Below, one piece after another: positions 12,291 to 24,299 of a stretch of DNA of 64,000 bases (its first letter is position 1; each line of letters begins with the position of its first letter). The notes under the pieces were generated by a model that saw only the letters and a program-made list of their open reading frames with translations, was not told the DNA's origin and did no database searches. The position numbers and the translations under genes were made by a program. Origin of the DNA: Macrostomum hystrix (Eukaryota; Platyhelminthes; Macrostomidae); assembly GCA_950097015.1 (NCBI GenBank), contig CATNEN010000008.1, positions 4,004,501-4,068,500 of the forward strand. Direction: 5' to 3'.

Positions 12291-12499
12291 GATGCGAACG
12301 CAACTGGCGCTCTGGAATGACGGCAAGTGCCTGGCCAGCGCCGGCTCCCAGCGCAGCCGCGACAGCCGCGGAGGCGGCGACGGCGGCAGACCCAGCGAGA
12401 CAGCAGCAGTCAGCCCAGACGGCGATCCGAGAGAGCTCAAAGCTGCGAGCGCCGCCGCAATGGTACGGTGAAATCGTGACTCACTGACTCGTTTATTAG

Positions 12500-13690
12500 T
12501 GACGGTTATTCGTGGCAGAAGTGTCATCCGGACGAACATTGCGTACTGGAGATCTGATTAGTAGTTGGATCAGCTGTTTCGATTTAATTCTCTTTGAAGT
12601 ACCTGATGCGAAAAAGATCATTTTACTCCTTCGTTGCTTTGCAATGCGCTTTTATTTGCTGCTCAATATTTCCATAATTCATTTTCGTTGTTCTATCATT
12701 TGAAAGGGAAGGTGAATGTTGTACAGTTGATTAATGCACGTACATAGTTCGTACATGGGTACATGTTCTCTGATAGCGATTGGCGCAGAATATATAGTCC
12801 AATAACTGAGAGCCAACTTGGCGTGAGAGTTTCGGCTACTAACTTGGCTGACTAGCTATTATTCATTTACAACAAACCGCTCTTGTCCAGGTGAGCTGAG
12901 ACAAGACCTGAGCTGCGGGATGTAGCAGGATGTAGAGGATGAGAAAGTCGGCAGCTGTGCCAACACTTGACTTCCTCAGACGACCCTGGATGACTCGAAG
13001 CAGTCGAATTCACTTGAAGAAGACCATAATTCGGTTACTTTGTGAGATCGTTGTCGCTGCAGTCGACTTCTCAGGATGAACTATTTTAGCTAGGAAACTC
13101 CGCCGTTGCACTTCTCTTCAGCTTCTGACACTTCTGCAGCAGACGCAGTCAATTATGATCGTTACCAAAGACAACTAAGAGTAGAAGGAGGCCCGCTTGA
13201 TCGTTTCGTATCTACTCCTTGAATCCTACTCGATCCTCAGCTGCAGAAGTTCGAGCTTTTAGTTTGTTATTGACGAATTGAAGAACGAAGGCCGTCGTAG
13301 GAATGAGCTGATGCCATAAGGAAAATTCAAGTCCTGAAGAACTGACGGAAGACCGAAGTAAGGGCGAACGGACCAGCTTCAGCGAACAATTACGATATAT
13401 TTGTTAACAATATATTCTGGTCTTCTTCAATCTCGGCTATCAATCAATTAAAAAACGCAGCTTTTTTTCGAATCGAAAAATTTCGACAATTCGCTTTTCT
13501 TTTTTACGTATGGCATAATTATTACCACTTTGAGATAAGAAATACGAACAGACTCTTAACGACTTATTTCAAAATTTAACTTCTGAAAACGCGAGTTTCA
13601 CAGAAAATATTAACATCATACATTCATTTCATTGTTATTTGTACAACTTCGTATATTCTTTACATATACTTCGCACTACATTTGTTTGCG
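12500..13690. other. Spacer upstream of POLR3C
   Basis: Follows the retroelement relic. No reading frame with recognisable homology and no tandem array. The last several hundred bases are AT-rich and should contain the POLR3C promoter and 5' UTR. Confidence 0.4.
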
Positions 13691-13700
13691 CTTTGCTTAA

Positions 13701-16700
13701 ATGGCTGCCATGGCATCTGCTGTGGTAGAGCAAATGTCTTCATTTTTTAAAGTACATCTTGGAAGTGAAGTTGCTGCTGTTTTTATTTATATAAGTAAAT
13801 ATAGCAAGTCAACATTACCTATGATTGTTCAGCAGTTTAAAGTTTCAAGTGATAAAATTTCATTCTTTCCAGCAGAAAACATGGCAATAGCTTCCACTTT
13901 GAAACTTCTAAAATATTTTGAAAGGGGTAGCCATTCAAATCTATTTGAAACAATGACATCCAATTCTCAGGTTTTTCAAATGGTAAGCAAATTTATCATT
14001 ATATTTTTTGTAATATGTTTGACTCAAAATTGACTTTCAAGCTTAGTGCTGCAATTATACGGTAAGCCTAGCTGGATACAAAAATGATTGTATAAGCAGG
14101 GAAGTAGCTAAAACAAGTTTTTGTAAGTTTTTAAGCTATTGGTATTGCAGTATCTTAAGTGATACTAACATTACATGAGGCATTACACATATGTTATTAA
14201 GTATTGTTATTTGAATATTTAATTAAGTAATAGTTCCATAAAATTTGGCTCATAAAAAACTACAACTATGGGAAAAATAAATTATTTAACACTGCTAATA
14301 GAAAATTACAGTTTATTAATTCCAAAATATTTGATAATGTCAAAATATTTTGCTTTTTTTTCTATGCATAAAGTTTGATATAGGCATAAAAAGATATATT
14401 GTGAGCATAATTGTTTTTTAGAGTAGCTAAGTAGATAACTTCAATAACAAGGTAGCTATTTTAGCAAAGGCATTTGTTTGTAACACGTTGATTCGGTGGC
14501 TTACAATTTAGTGATTGATAACAAAGGGCTTTTGGCCCTATATAAAATAAATTAGCTATTTTTAGAAGACATATTTTTTACAAAGTTATAACATTTATGT
14601 TGTTTAAAATTTAAACTATGATCATTATCTTATTTCTACTTACCAAGTTAGTAACTAGTAGTTAGTAAGGTAAGATAAAAGGAGCAGGAATATCACAAAG
14701 TTATTGTTAAAAGTTTCATTTTACTTTAGAGTCAAATATGAAGCACTTCTCAAATGCTTTTATTTATTTACTGAGACTATGTTTGTGATTTGTGATTCAG
14801 CAACATGTATAGAATGTTTAATGTTCTAAAACATATCTTGAACATAAGTTTACAAAGTAATTAACCTAATTTTCATAAGTTTGGATTTTACAAAGTATTC
14901 ATATTTTTCTGTCATCTGTGTGTATTATAATATATTAATTCATATAGTGCCTTGATATCTGTCAGTAGTATGTTGATATCTGTCAGTGCTATGGACTGTG
15001 AAATGAATCAAACCCGTGTATTGTTCCACAATCCACCCAGGTGCAACAGTGCCTGACATTGTTACTAATGCATGACTTAGTCAGCCTAAGCCGTCGCAGA
15101 GATGGGGCCATTGAGTACTCGATTAATTGGTCCCAAGCTCGAGTCCTCATTCGCGCTCCAGCTTATCTCTGCCTGGTGCGAACCCAACTCGGCCACTCCG
15201 CCGAACTCCTAGTAGAAGAGCTAATCTACAATGGCCGCCTGGGACTGCTGCCTCTCCTAGAAACTGTTGCTAAGCGGCTAGCCGAGGAAGACGACAACAA
15301 TGGCGCGGGTGGCGCGGCATTAAGCGAGGATCCCGGCTTGCGCGCATTGAACGCATTCGCCGATCTTCTAGACCGTCGGTTTGTCACGCGTCGCGGCTCC
15401 GTTGTTCCTCCGCTGCCAACTGCTGATCGTCCCGACGCTGCTCAAGACGATGACGACGATGACGAGTATGACGAAGATCGCGCCGATGGTAGCGGCGTAA
15501 AAATCTATCGCGTTGATAAGCCGTTTGCTCCTTTGAGTCGAGCCGAGAAGGACACTGTTCTCAAGCACCTGCGGAAGACTCTAAAGCTCGGCGCCGACTC
15601 CCTGGAGCCGCCGGCCAAGCGTCCTCGAATAGCGGCCGATGCCGCCACCGCAGCCGAACTAGTTGAAGACACTCGCCGGCCAGACGAAGCTGTTCAGGAA
15701 TTCTCAGTCAATGCTCAACACCTGCGCTATCGATGGCGTGACTCCATGCTGGTCAGGGCGGCCTCCGCGGCCCTTGGCCCGCCCGCCAGCCGGGTTCTAG
15801 CCGCCATGCTAGAGATCATCGACGAACGAGTCCGACTGGGCCACGCCCAATCCCCAGAGTCCGAGATACTGGCCCATGCGGACATTGTTGCTCAGTTGGC
15901 AGCCAGCTCGAATTCCGCTAATCCTGGCGGAAGCGATGCGAGATCCGGGGTTCGTTTCTTTTGTTTTGTTGAACCATGTCAGCGGGAATCAGTGGATATT
16001 ATCAGATCACATTCGTTGTCTTTGTTTCGACACTGAAGATCTTTTTGTGCGAATTAACCAGCAAGCCCAGCAAGTTTCCCCTCCCCATCTCCTCTGTCTT
16101 CTCTTTCTTCTCTTTCAACCCTTTCTGCCCTCTATTCCTTTTATCCCTTTCCACACTCTCATCTTTATCCCTTTATCCCCTCTTTCTCCCCTCTATTCCC
16201 CTTTTCCCTTTATCCCCACTCTCTCCCCTTTAACCCTTTCTCCCCACTCTCGGCCCTTTATCCCTCTCTCCCCTTTATATTTTTCTCCCTTCTCTCCCCT
16301 GTATTTCTTTCTTCCCTCTCTCCCCTATATCCCTTTCTTCCCACTCTCCCCTTTATCCCTTTCTTCCCACTCTCACCTTTATCCCTTTCTTCCCACTCTC
16401 CCCTTTATCCTTTTCTTCCACTCTCCCCTCTATCTCTTTCTTCCCACTCTCCCCTTTATCCCTTTCTTCCCACTCTCCCCTTTATCATTTTCTTCCACTC
16501 TCCACTTTATCTCTTTCTTCCCACTCTCCCCTTTATCCTTTTCTTCCCACTCTCCCCTTATCTCTTTCTTCCCACCCTCCCCTTTATCCCTTTTCCCTCT
16601 ATCTGAAGGCATCTGCCCTGCCTGCTCCCAGCTCTCATCTAATTTGTTGTGTCTGTCTCCAGGTGCAAACTAATCCTTTCAGATGGACCAGCACCTGACC

Positions 16701-17952
16701 GCCCTGTCCGAGGACGGCTTCATCGAGCGTCAGTCGGGAGTGGCCGGCGGTCAGTTTCGCGTGTTGTACAGGCGCGCCATCTTCAGCCTCACAAAACAGT
16801 CGGTAACTGCAATCATTCGTCAGCGCCTCGGCGATAAAGCCGTCCGGGTGTTCAACGCCCTATTTGAGGAGCCGAACCTCACCCAGCAGGAGCTGGAGTC
16901 GCTGACCCTGCTGGCTGGACGGGACTGCAAGGAGCTGCTCTACCGCCTGCTGGTTGACGGCTTCGTTCATTGCGCCGAGCTAAGCAAAGCCGCCGATTTC
17001 ATGAATCCAAGGCCTAACACGGCTTATTTTCTGTTTCACGTGAACTTGGAGCAGGCAACCAGGAAGCTGTTATTGAGTATGCACTCTTATCAGGTGAGAT
17101 TCAGCGCTTTAAAAATAGTAACGAATATCTATAGCCAGATATTGAAAATCTAGAAAATCTGCCTGCTTAGAAGGGTGTTAGAGGGGGTCGGGGGCAGAGC
17201 GGTTAACGCGTTGGCCTCTCGCACCAAGGTCCCTGAGCTCGATTCCGCGGCGAGGCCACATTGGTTCGGGGCGCAGCCGCGGAGAGAAGGCTTGGGGGAT
17301 TGTCGTTCGTTTTACGCCCTTGAAGGCCAACATCCAAGGCACAGCGAGAGTGTACACTGCCTGATGATGAGTAAGTCAGGACAGATGTACACACCTGTGT
17401 GAGCGCGTGCCTGCGTACGGTATCTGTGTGCGTGTGTGCTCAGGAGTCGGCGAAATGGGCAGAATTGTCTCCTTGCTGTCTGCGGGTCTAGTATTAGTGT
17501 CACCAAATGATGTGCCATTGCCCGCAGCCCTCGAACAATTAATAAAAAAGGTTGTTTGAGTGCCTATTAGTCTATCAGACCTAACAGGCTTCAACTAATT
17601 AGATGACGAGTCATTTATCATTGGTTCTTAATTATCCACCTAGGATCACCTGTTAACTCGTCGGTTAGCCCAATCGGCATCGAATCGTCGCCTGTTGGAG
17701 AAGCGTCAGCGAGTGAAGGAGCTGCTGAAGAATCTGGACGCCCAGATACAAGCGGCCGCCGCTGACGCCGAGGTGTCCTCCGAGCTGGCCGAACAGAGAT
17801 CTCAAGCTGCTCAGCTGCTCACACCGCCTGAGCGTGAACAGCTGGAATCTTTGAAGCGAGCTCGCACCGCCCTCAGAGCCGGAGAGCTGCTGCTGGAAGA
17901 GAACATTTTCTTGTTTGAACTGTTTCTCGAGTTTGCCAGCCAGCGATCTTAA
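13701..17952 (+). CDS. POLR3C: RNA polymerase III subunit RPC3 (POLR3C)
   Basis: Four exons, all joining in phase 0: 13701-13982, 15041-15949, 16683-17093 and 17644-17952 (about 636 residues; human 534). The product is the RPC3/RPC62 subunit of the RPC3-RPC6-RPC7 subcomplex, which opens promoters for tRNA and 5S transcription in the nucleus. The match runs the full length: winged helix 1 (FFKVHLGSEVAAVFIYIS, then LLLMHDLVSLSRRRDGAIEY), LLVEELIYNGRLGLLPLLET, an acidic loop with nine aspartates, a PPAKRPR basic patch, and a C-terminal part ending in a coiled coil (RRLLEKRQRVKELLKNLD; PPEREQLESLKRARTALRAG; LLLEENIFLFE). Exon 1 adds about 40 residues inside winged helix 1 that human lacks. The strong donor ATG|GTAAGC and matching phase support it, but a shorter exon 1 is possible. 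SINE-A and a pyrimidine minisatellite occupy the introns. Confidence 0.9.
16073..16600 (+). repeat. Pyrimidine-rich 25-bp minisatellite in POLR3C intron
   Basis: Degenerate tandem units close to ccctttatccctttcttccc plus actct. The strand is almost pure pyrimidine for about 500 bp and ends about 80 bp before the exon 3 acceptor at 16682. It resembles an amplified polypyrimidine tract. Confidence 0.9.
17180..17551 (+). mobile_element. SINE-A copy in POLR3C intron 3
   Basis: Full-length copy, same orientation as the gene. Head ggcagagcggttaacgcg, box B-like gagctcgattccgcggcg, body as in the other copies, tail aattaataaaaaagg. Confidence 0.85.
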
Positions 17953-17984
17953 ATCGAAAAACCTATCCACTCTTTCCGAAGCAC

Positions 17985-18345
17985 AAGTATCAATTGGATT
18001 CTCCCGGAAATCCTATTTGGATTCTCCTGGAATTTCTATTTGGATTCTCCCGGAAATTCTATTTGGTTTCTCCAGAAATCCTTTTTTGAGTCTTCAGGAA
18101 ATCCTTTCTGGATTCTCCCGGATATCCCGTTATGATTCTCCCGGAAATCCCGTTTGGATTCTCCCGGAAATCCCGTTTGGATTCTCCCGGAAATCCCGTT
18201 TGGATTCTCCCGGAAATCCCGTTTGGATTCTCCCGGAAATCCCGTTTGGATTCTCCCGGAAATCCCGTTTGGATTCTCCCGGAAATCCCGTTTGGATTCT
18301 CCCGGAAATCCGGTTTGGATTCTCCTGGAAATCCCATTTGTGTTC
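17985..18345. repeat. 23-bp minisatellite just 3' of POLR3C
   Basis: Unit attctcccggaaatcccgtttgg (given as attctcccggaaatcccgtt + tgg). The centre is nearly perfect and the edges degenerate. It starts about 35 bp after the POLR3C stop, so it probably lies in the 3' UTR. The same unit family recurs at 19890-20580. Confidence 0.9.
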
Positions 18346-18859
18346 TCACCGCCACATCCTTCTTTAAACTATCTAACAAGGCTTTCCTAGAAATCCCACC
18401 AATATTCTCCCGAATTATCCAAATCTTATATTCATATTATTCTTTCATTGTGTTAAAAATAATTTTCTGAAAACTCCATCCATACAGACACGCTGCTTGT
18501 GGAGGTATTTACTGGTGGAAATTTATTTCTTTTCTAGCCTCGATTAGCTATTTCGTTGGTTTTGGTTGCTTACGCTTTTTATATTGTGTTTTTCTCTATA
18601 GAAATTGTACAAATATTGTTCAACATGCATCGCTTGTGTTTTGCAGTTGCTTGCTTACATAAAAATAAATAGTTGTAAGCGATGCTTTTTGCGATAGAAT
18701 CTGTGTTTCAGATTGTTTTTTTATATTATAAATTATTAATATTGTTTGCATTGCACAATGCGTAACAATTGCTTTGTTCAGCTGTCATTCTCAATGAAAC
18801 TTTGTTTTCAGATTGTCTCCGCCAACTAGACACCGCTAAAGTACAACAGACAGTTGAAG

Positions 18860-19435
18860 ATGTCTTCGGCCGCTTCCTCCGGCGGCAAGGCAGCTGCCAG
18901 CGTCGGTGGCAAGCTCTTGAAGAAGACAGTCGAGCAGACGCAGGCCTCATCATCGTCAGCGGCTTCTGCGACGCCGTCGTCTAGCGGCGGATTGCACTCG
19001 CTGCCTTCAGCCCTGAACTGGAACGCCGACTTGCTGGCTAAGCGGCGCAGGGAAGAGCTGGCTAAACTGTACCCAGCGGTGTTCCTGCGGCATCCGTCGC
19101 TCAAGAATGTGGTGTCGGGCCGCGGCGAGAAGGGCCTTCGCGCCGTCTGCGTCTCCGAGATGCTCAGCCTTCTAGAGTGCCTTAACGGCGCCGATTATAA
19201 TCAGCGACGCTGCGTCGGCCAGATTGGCACCTTTCAGCGCTGCGTTGAAGTTGAAGAGGCCAAGCGACGGAGGCGCAAGGAGCTGATTAAGAACCCGGAT
19301 CTGGGCCGCAGCGCCGGTGGCCGACTTGCTGCGCCGCAGATCAACGCCCTGCTGGCCCGGTTTCCGACGCCGCCTAGGGCCCCCGGTCAGCCGGATATCA
19401 ATCGGCGAGGTCGACTTGTGAAGCCGGATGACTGA
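18860..19435 (+). CDS. CHCHD1: Small mitoribosomal subunit protein mS37 (CHCHD1/MRPS37)
   Basis: Intron-less frame of 191 residues. The core holds a twin CX9C fold: C-VSEMLSLLE-C, then C-VGQIGTFQR-C, followed by a basic helix (EEAKRRRRKEL) and LNALLxRFP-like INALLARFPTPPRAPGQP. These match human CHCHD1 (TCITEMSVMMAC; GFLDCAAR; LNKLLQRFP). mS37 is imported into the mitochondrial intermembrane space and matrix by the Mia40 oxidative route and sits in the 28S subunit. The protein is longer than human (118 residues) because of a Ser/Ala/Lys-rich N-terminal part. ATG 18860 is the first in frame. A ttttcag acceptor about 45 bp upstream suggests a 5' UTR intron or a spliced leader. Confidence 0.85.
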   Translation: MSSAASSGGKAAASVGGKLLKKTVEQTQASSSSAASATPSSSGGLHSLPSALNWNADLLAKRRREELAKLYPAVFLRHPSLKNVVSGRGEKGLRAVCVSEMLSLLECLNGADYNQRRCVGQIGTFQRCVEVEEAKRRRRKELIKNPDLGRSAGGRLAAPQINALLARFPTPPRAPGQPDINRRGRLVKPDD

Positions 19436-19837
19436 CTTCAGCTTGGCGTCTAGATTAGAACTAAAATTATTGGCTTAAGACTGGGATTTTAGCCGAGATC
19501 CTGTCTGTATAGCAGTGCTGAAAATTCATAAACAACCATCTATAGCAGGCATCGAGTCTTGCAACTGTTGTCATCAAATAGTTTTTTATTTAGTAATTTT
19601 TTAGCTAGTAGAATGTACGGCTGGTTGATATGTTCATGTTGTTGAATGCAAAGTATACTGTTGCATTATATCCTCGCTTCACACGACTTTCTCCTTTGAA
19701 TTGTGAAGCAAAAAAATTTATTTGCTCTACTTTTTTTAAACATCTTGCTACCTTATTTAAGAGACATTCTTAGTTTGTGACAAGTGGATAGTTTTAGTAG
19801 TGTTTGTTTGATTGAGTGCAGATTGTTAGGAGTTTTA

Positions 19838-19880
19838 GCCTAGTGGTGAGAGCGTCCGACTCTCTACTTGAAGGTCTCCT
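19838..19880 (+). mobile_element. Truncated SINE-B head
   Basis: The segment tagcctagtggtgagagcgt, followed by ccgactctctacttgaagg, matches the tRNA-like head of SINE-B (minus-strand copy 52548-52802: tagcctagtggttagggcgt, then cggactcacgacttgaag). It breaks off directly at the 23-bp minisatellite. Confidence 0.6.
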
Positions 19881-19889
19881 GGAAATCCA

Positions 19890-20580
19890 AAAAACCCCGT
19901 ATTGATTCTTCCAGAAATCCCCATTTGGATCCTGCCATAAACTCATTACAGATTCTCCCGGACATCCCGTATGGATTCTCCCGGAAATCTTATTTCTGTC
20001 TGTGCTATGGACTGTAGAACTAATTTAACCCGCAGAATTAAAAAATTTAATTCTTCCGAAAATCCTATTCAGATTTTTCTAGAAATCCTCTTTGGATTCT
20101 GCCAAAAATCCTATTTGTATTCTTTCGGAAATCCCATCTGAATTCTCCCGGAAATCCCATTTGGATTCTCCCGGAAATCCCATTTGAATTCTCCCGGAAA
20201 TCCCATTTGGATCTCCCAGAAATCCCATTTGCATTCTTCCAGATATCCCATTTGGATTCTCCTGAAATCCCATTTGGATTCTCCCGGAAATCCCATTTGG
20301 ATCTCCCAGAAATCCCATTTGCATTCTTCCAGATATCCCATTTGGATTCTCCTGAAATACCATTTGGATTCTCCCAGAAAATCCATTTGCTCTTCCAGAA
20401 ATCCCATTTGCATTTTTTCAGAAATCCTATTTGGATTCTCCCGGAAACCCCATTAGGATTTTCCCGGAAATCCCATTTGCTCTTCAAAAAATCCCATTTG
20501 GATTTTCTCAGAAATCCCTATTTGGATTTTCTTAGAAATCCTGCATGGATTCTCCCAGAAATCTTATTTTAATTCTACCG
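19890..20580. repeat. 23-bp minisatellite 5' of PPP2R3C
   Basis: Degenerate units of ctcccggaaatcccatttgg plus att, with ctccagatatcccatttgg variants and a short block duplication (20150-20360). It is the same family as 17985-18345 on the other side of MRPS37. Confidence 0.9.
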
Positions 20581-20690
20581 AAAATCCTACTCTCTTTTCT
20601 CCTCTTTGAATTCTGTTAAATTTATTTTTTCTTTTTCAAAAAGTCCCATGAGTTTGCCAAATGGTCACTTCTCGTTATTTCCTCTTTCAG

Positions 20691-23600
20691 GCAGCCGCAA
20701 TCGTCGATAAAAACAACAGCGGCAGTAGCCTGAAGCTGCGACTTGAACGTCTACTCAAAGCGACTGAGCTGGCGCCAAAGCTGACCGCGAACAATCATGA
20801 AGAAGAGGCCAGTCTATTTAGAAAGTATTATGAAAATATGACAGGCGATTCGACAGTGTTTAGTAAGGCTTCTTTGTGCAAGCTTCAACCATCCAGATTT
20901 AGATTCGGCGCCGAAGTCAAACAGCGCGGCAGCTCTGTGAGTGATTCGACCGCTGCATCGGCGGAGACTCAACTGCTGAAAGAAGCTCGAGCTGCGTTAT
21001 TGCAGCGCAAATCTCGGCAGCTGCTGAACAGCTCGGAGATGCAGGTTAGAAACCTACTTATTTATTCCTCATTCAGAGTAGGAAAGGAGACGTGGTAAAA
21101 TCACGACACACCCCACTTTTCTGCCACCGACACCACACAAACCCTTATTTCTCTGCCACCGACACCCACCCCATTTCTCTGCCACAGACACCAAACCCAC
21201 TTCTCTGCCACCGACACCAACCCCATTTATCTGCCACCGACACGACACCCACCCCATTTCTCTGCCACCGACACCACACCCACCCCATTTCTCTGCCAAC
21301 GACACGACACCCACCCCATTTCGCTGCCACCGACACGATACCAACCCCATTTCTCTGCCACCGACACGATACCAACCCCATTTCGCTGCCACCGACACGA
21401 TACCAACCCCATTTCTCTGCCACCGACACGATACCAACCCCATTTCTCTGCCACCGACACGACGCCAACCTCATTTATCTGCCACCGACACGACACCCAC
21501 CCCATTTCTCCGCCACCGACACCAATCCCGACACGACACGACACCACCCCACTTCCTTGCCACCGTCATCCACCCAATTTGCTTTGGACAAAGGCTTTGG
21601 CCAGATTTTTAGAAACCTGTATGTCGATCACAATTTTTTCTACAGTACACCAACTCTAAACCGCAGGCAATCTGGCACCTCTTGGTGGCTCATCGAACTC
21701 CGCCCGACAATCCAGACGGCGAGCGCCTAATTGACTACGAGGGCTATCAGAAGGTGCGCCAATTGGCCAGTCCGAAGTGCGTTCACCTGCTCTCGCCGAG
21801 ACTATTCTTCAAGCTGCTTCAGGCTGGCGATAGGCCGGATCCGCTGGGTCGCGTTGGCACCGACTCTTTGTACACTTACATTCTGAAGAAGAACTGGCTG
21901 GCCCAGACTCGCATTTACATGTCTCTGTACGACTTCTCAGGCCATGGCTATCTGCGCCGATCTGATTTGGAGAATTACATCACCGACCTGATGCCAACCC
22001 TGCCCCAGCTCAGCCAGTTAGACAAATTGTTTCACGGCTACTATGTGTGCAATGTTGTGCAAAAGATTCTATTCTTTCTTGATCCGCATCGTATTGACCG
22101 AGTGAAAATATGCCACATTTTGACCAGCTCACTGTTAGACGACCTGACGGAGCTGCAGGACAATTCAATGCCCCCTTCTAGAAGCAACTGGTTCAGCGCT
22201 GCTAAGACCCAGTCAGTCTATGGCATGTTTCTCGATCTGGACAAGGACGCCAACGGATTGTTGAGCAAATCTGAGTTTGCAGCCTACGGCGCTGGATCGC
22301 TTACACAGGCCTTTCTTGATCGCCTGTTTCAATCAAGCGTCACCTACGACGGCGAGATGGACTACAAAGCCTTCCTGGACTTTCTCCTGGCCGTGGAGAA
22401 TCGGACTTCTCCGCAGTCGCTGGCTTATTTCTTTCGCATTCTAGATATCGATGACTGCGGGGCCATCACGGCCTGGACCGTCAACTATTTCTATCGCGGC
22501 CTGGAGCACCGACTGCGGCAGCTAGGCGTAGCTGCGCCAACGCTGCGCGACTTCCAGGATGAGATCTTCGACTTGGCTAGGCCTGCTGATCCGTTCAGGT
22601 GCATGAGATTGGTGTCAGTTGTGACTGAGCAGTGTCAGTTGTGACTGAGCAGTGTCAGTTGTGACTGAGCAGTGTCAGATGTGACTGAGCAGTGTCAGTT
22701 GTGACTGAGCAGTGTCAGTTGTGACTGAGCAGTGTCAGATGTGACTGAGCAGTGTGAGTTGTGACTGAGCAGTGTCAGTTGTGACTGAGCAGTGTCAGTT
22801 GTGACTGAGCAGTGTCAGTTGTGACTGAGTAGTGTCAGTTGTGACTGAGTAGTGTCAGTTGTGACAGAGCAGTGTCAGTTGTGACTGAGCAGTGTCAGTT
22901 GTGACAGAAGTGTCAGTTGTGACAGAAGTGTCAGTTGTGACTGAGTAGTGTCAGTTGTGACTGAGTAGTGTCAGTTGTGACTGAGCAGTGTCAGTTGTGA
23001 CTGAGCAGTGTCAGTTGTGACTGAGCAGTGTCAGTTGTGACTGAGTAGTGTCAGTTGTGACTGAGCAGTGTCAGTTGTGACTGAGCAGTGTCAGTTGTGA
23101 CTGAGCAGTGTCAGATGTGACTGAGCAGTGTCAGTTGTGACTGAGCAGTGTCAGTTGTGACTGAGCAGTGTCAGATGTGACTGAGCAGTGTGAGTTGTGA
23201 CTGAGCAGTGTCAGTTGTGACTGAGCAGTGTCAGTTGTGACTGAGCAGTGTCAGTTGTGACTGAGTAGTGTCAGTTGTGACTGAGTAGTGTCAGTTGTGA
23301 CAGAGCAGTGTCAGTTGTGACTGAGCAGTGTCAGTTGTGACAGAAGTGTCAGTTGTGACAGAAGTGTCAGTTGTGACTGAGTAGTGTCAGTTGTGACTGA
23401 GTAGTGTCAGTTGTGACTGAGTAGTGTCAGTTGTGACAGAAGTGTCAGTTGTGACAGAAGTGTCAGTTGTGACAGAAGTGTCAGTTGTGACTGAGTAGTG
23501 TCAGTTGTGACTGAGTAGTGTCAGTTGTGACTGAGCAGTGTCAGTTGTGACTGAGCAGTGTCAGTTGTGATAGATGTGTCAGTTGTGATAGATGTGTCAG

Positions 23601-23945
23601 TTGTGATAGATGTGTCAGTTGTGATAGATGTGTCAGTTGTGATAGATGTGTCAGTTCTGATAGATGTGTCAGTTGTGACTGAGCTGGCATGAGATTGGTG
23701 TCAGATTTGGCTGAGCTGGCATGAGTTCAGAAATAATTTTGTGTCACAAACATTTTAGAATTAAGCTAAGCGATCTGATTGGTTGCGGTCGCGGTGACGT
23801 CATAGTCAGCATTCTAATCGATGCCGGGAGCTTCTGGAAATTCGAGAATCAACCCGCCTGCTTGTCTGAAGAGGAAGAAGGGGCCCCATTAATGGATGGT
23901 GAAGAGGATGTAGATCAGGAAGCTGAGGTGGAGTTTCTGATTTGA
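20691..23945 (+). CDS. PPP2R3C: PP2A regulatory subunit B'' gamma (PPP2R3C / G5PR)
   Basis: Three exons: 20691-21044, 21667-22598 and 23759-23945. The phases agree (0; then a split AG|A Arg codon). The protein follows human PPP2R3C: LFRKYYENMTG, LLQRKSRQLLNSSEMQAIWH, LAQTRIYMSLYDFSGHGYL, LENYITDLMPTLPQL, FLDPHRIDRVKI, NWFSAAKTQSVYG, SVTYDGEMDYKAFLDFLLA and, in the last exon, DAGSFWKFENQPA with an acidic tail. One EF-hand loop is canonical (DKDANGLLSKSE). The B'' family recruits the PP2A core to substrates and binds calcium. G5PR acts with PP2A/PP5 in the nucleus and at the centrosome. The start is open: either ATG 20661 runs through the apparent acceptor ttcctctttcag, or an upstream exon or spliced leader joins at 20691. 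Both introns are essentially minisatellites. Confidence 0.9.
21110..21565. repeat. 30-bp minisatellite in PPP2R3C intron 1
   Basis: Unit ccccatttctctgccaccga plus cacgatacca (30 bp), with shorter variants at the edges. It starts about 65 bp after the donor at 21045. The unit length is a multiple of three and lacks stops, so long artefactual frames exist on both strands. Confidence 0.9.
22612..23690. repeat. 20-bp minisatellite filling PPP2R3C intron 2
   Basis: Unit agtgtcagttgtgactgagc (20 bp), with 16-bp units (cagttgtgacagaagt) and a tgatagatgtg block near the end. It starts only about 13 bp after the donor (AG|GTGCATGAG), and a gcatgagattggtgtcag segment occurs at both ends. Internal blocks repeat in order (for example 22621-22950 and 23101-23400). 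Confidence 0.95.
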
Positions 23946-24299
23946 CATTGAAGAATCGGCGTACTGTGGTATAACATTATCTTTTTGTGCAAGATCAAAA
24001 GGCATTGCTCTCTGCAACCTTTAAAAGTGCATTTCCACTTTGTTTTTTCAAGCTACCTAAATAAGTAATTTTTCAATGGTATTAGATTATTTTATTAACT
24101 ACAATTTTAAATATTACCCGTGTTATGTAGGTGTTTATTGTTTACTATCTGAAGAGGAAATGAACAGGAAAAAGAATAGTAATATCAATTTTAATTGCAG
24201 TTGCATTTTTTGTTGTCTTTGGCTTTTTAAAAGGTTAAAAAAGCTATTATCATGTTTACTATTATATTTTTGCTTTGATTGCTGAATAATACGAGTACA

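Noticed and set aside
12047-12487. GC-rich frame after the RNase H
   Set aside because: Only its first part is retroelement sequence read in frame; the rest is Ala/Ser-rich composition without homology.
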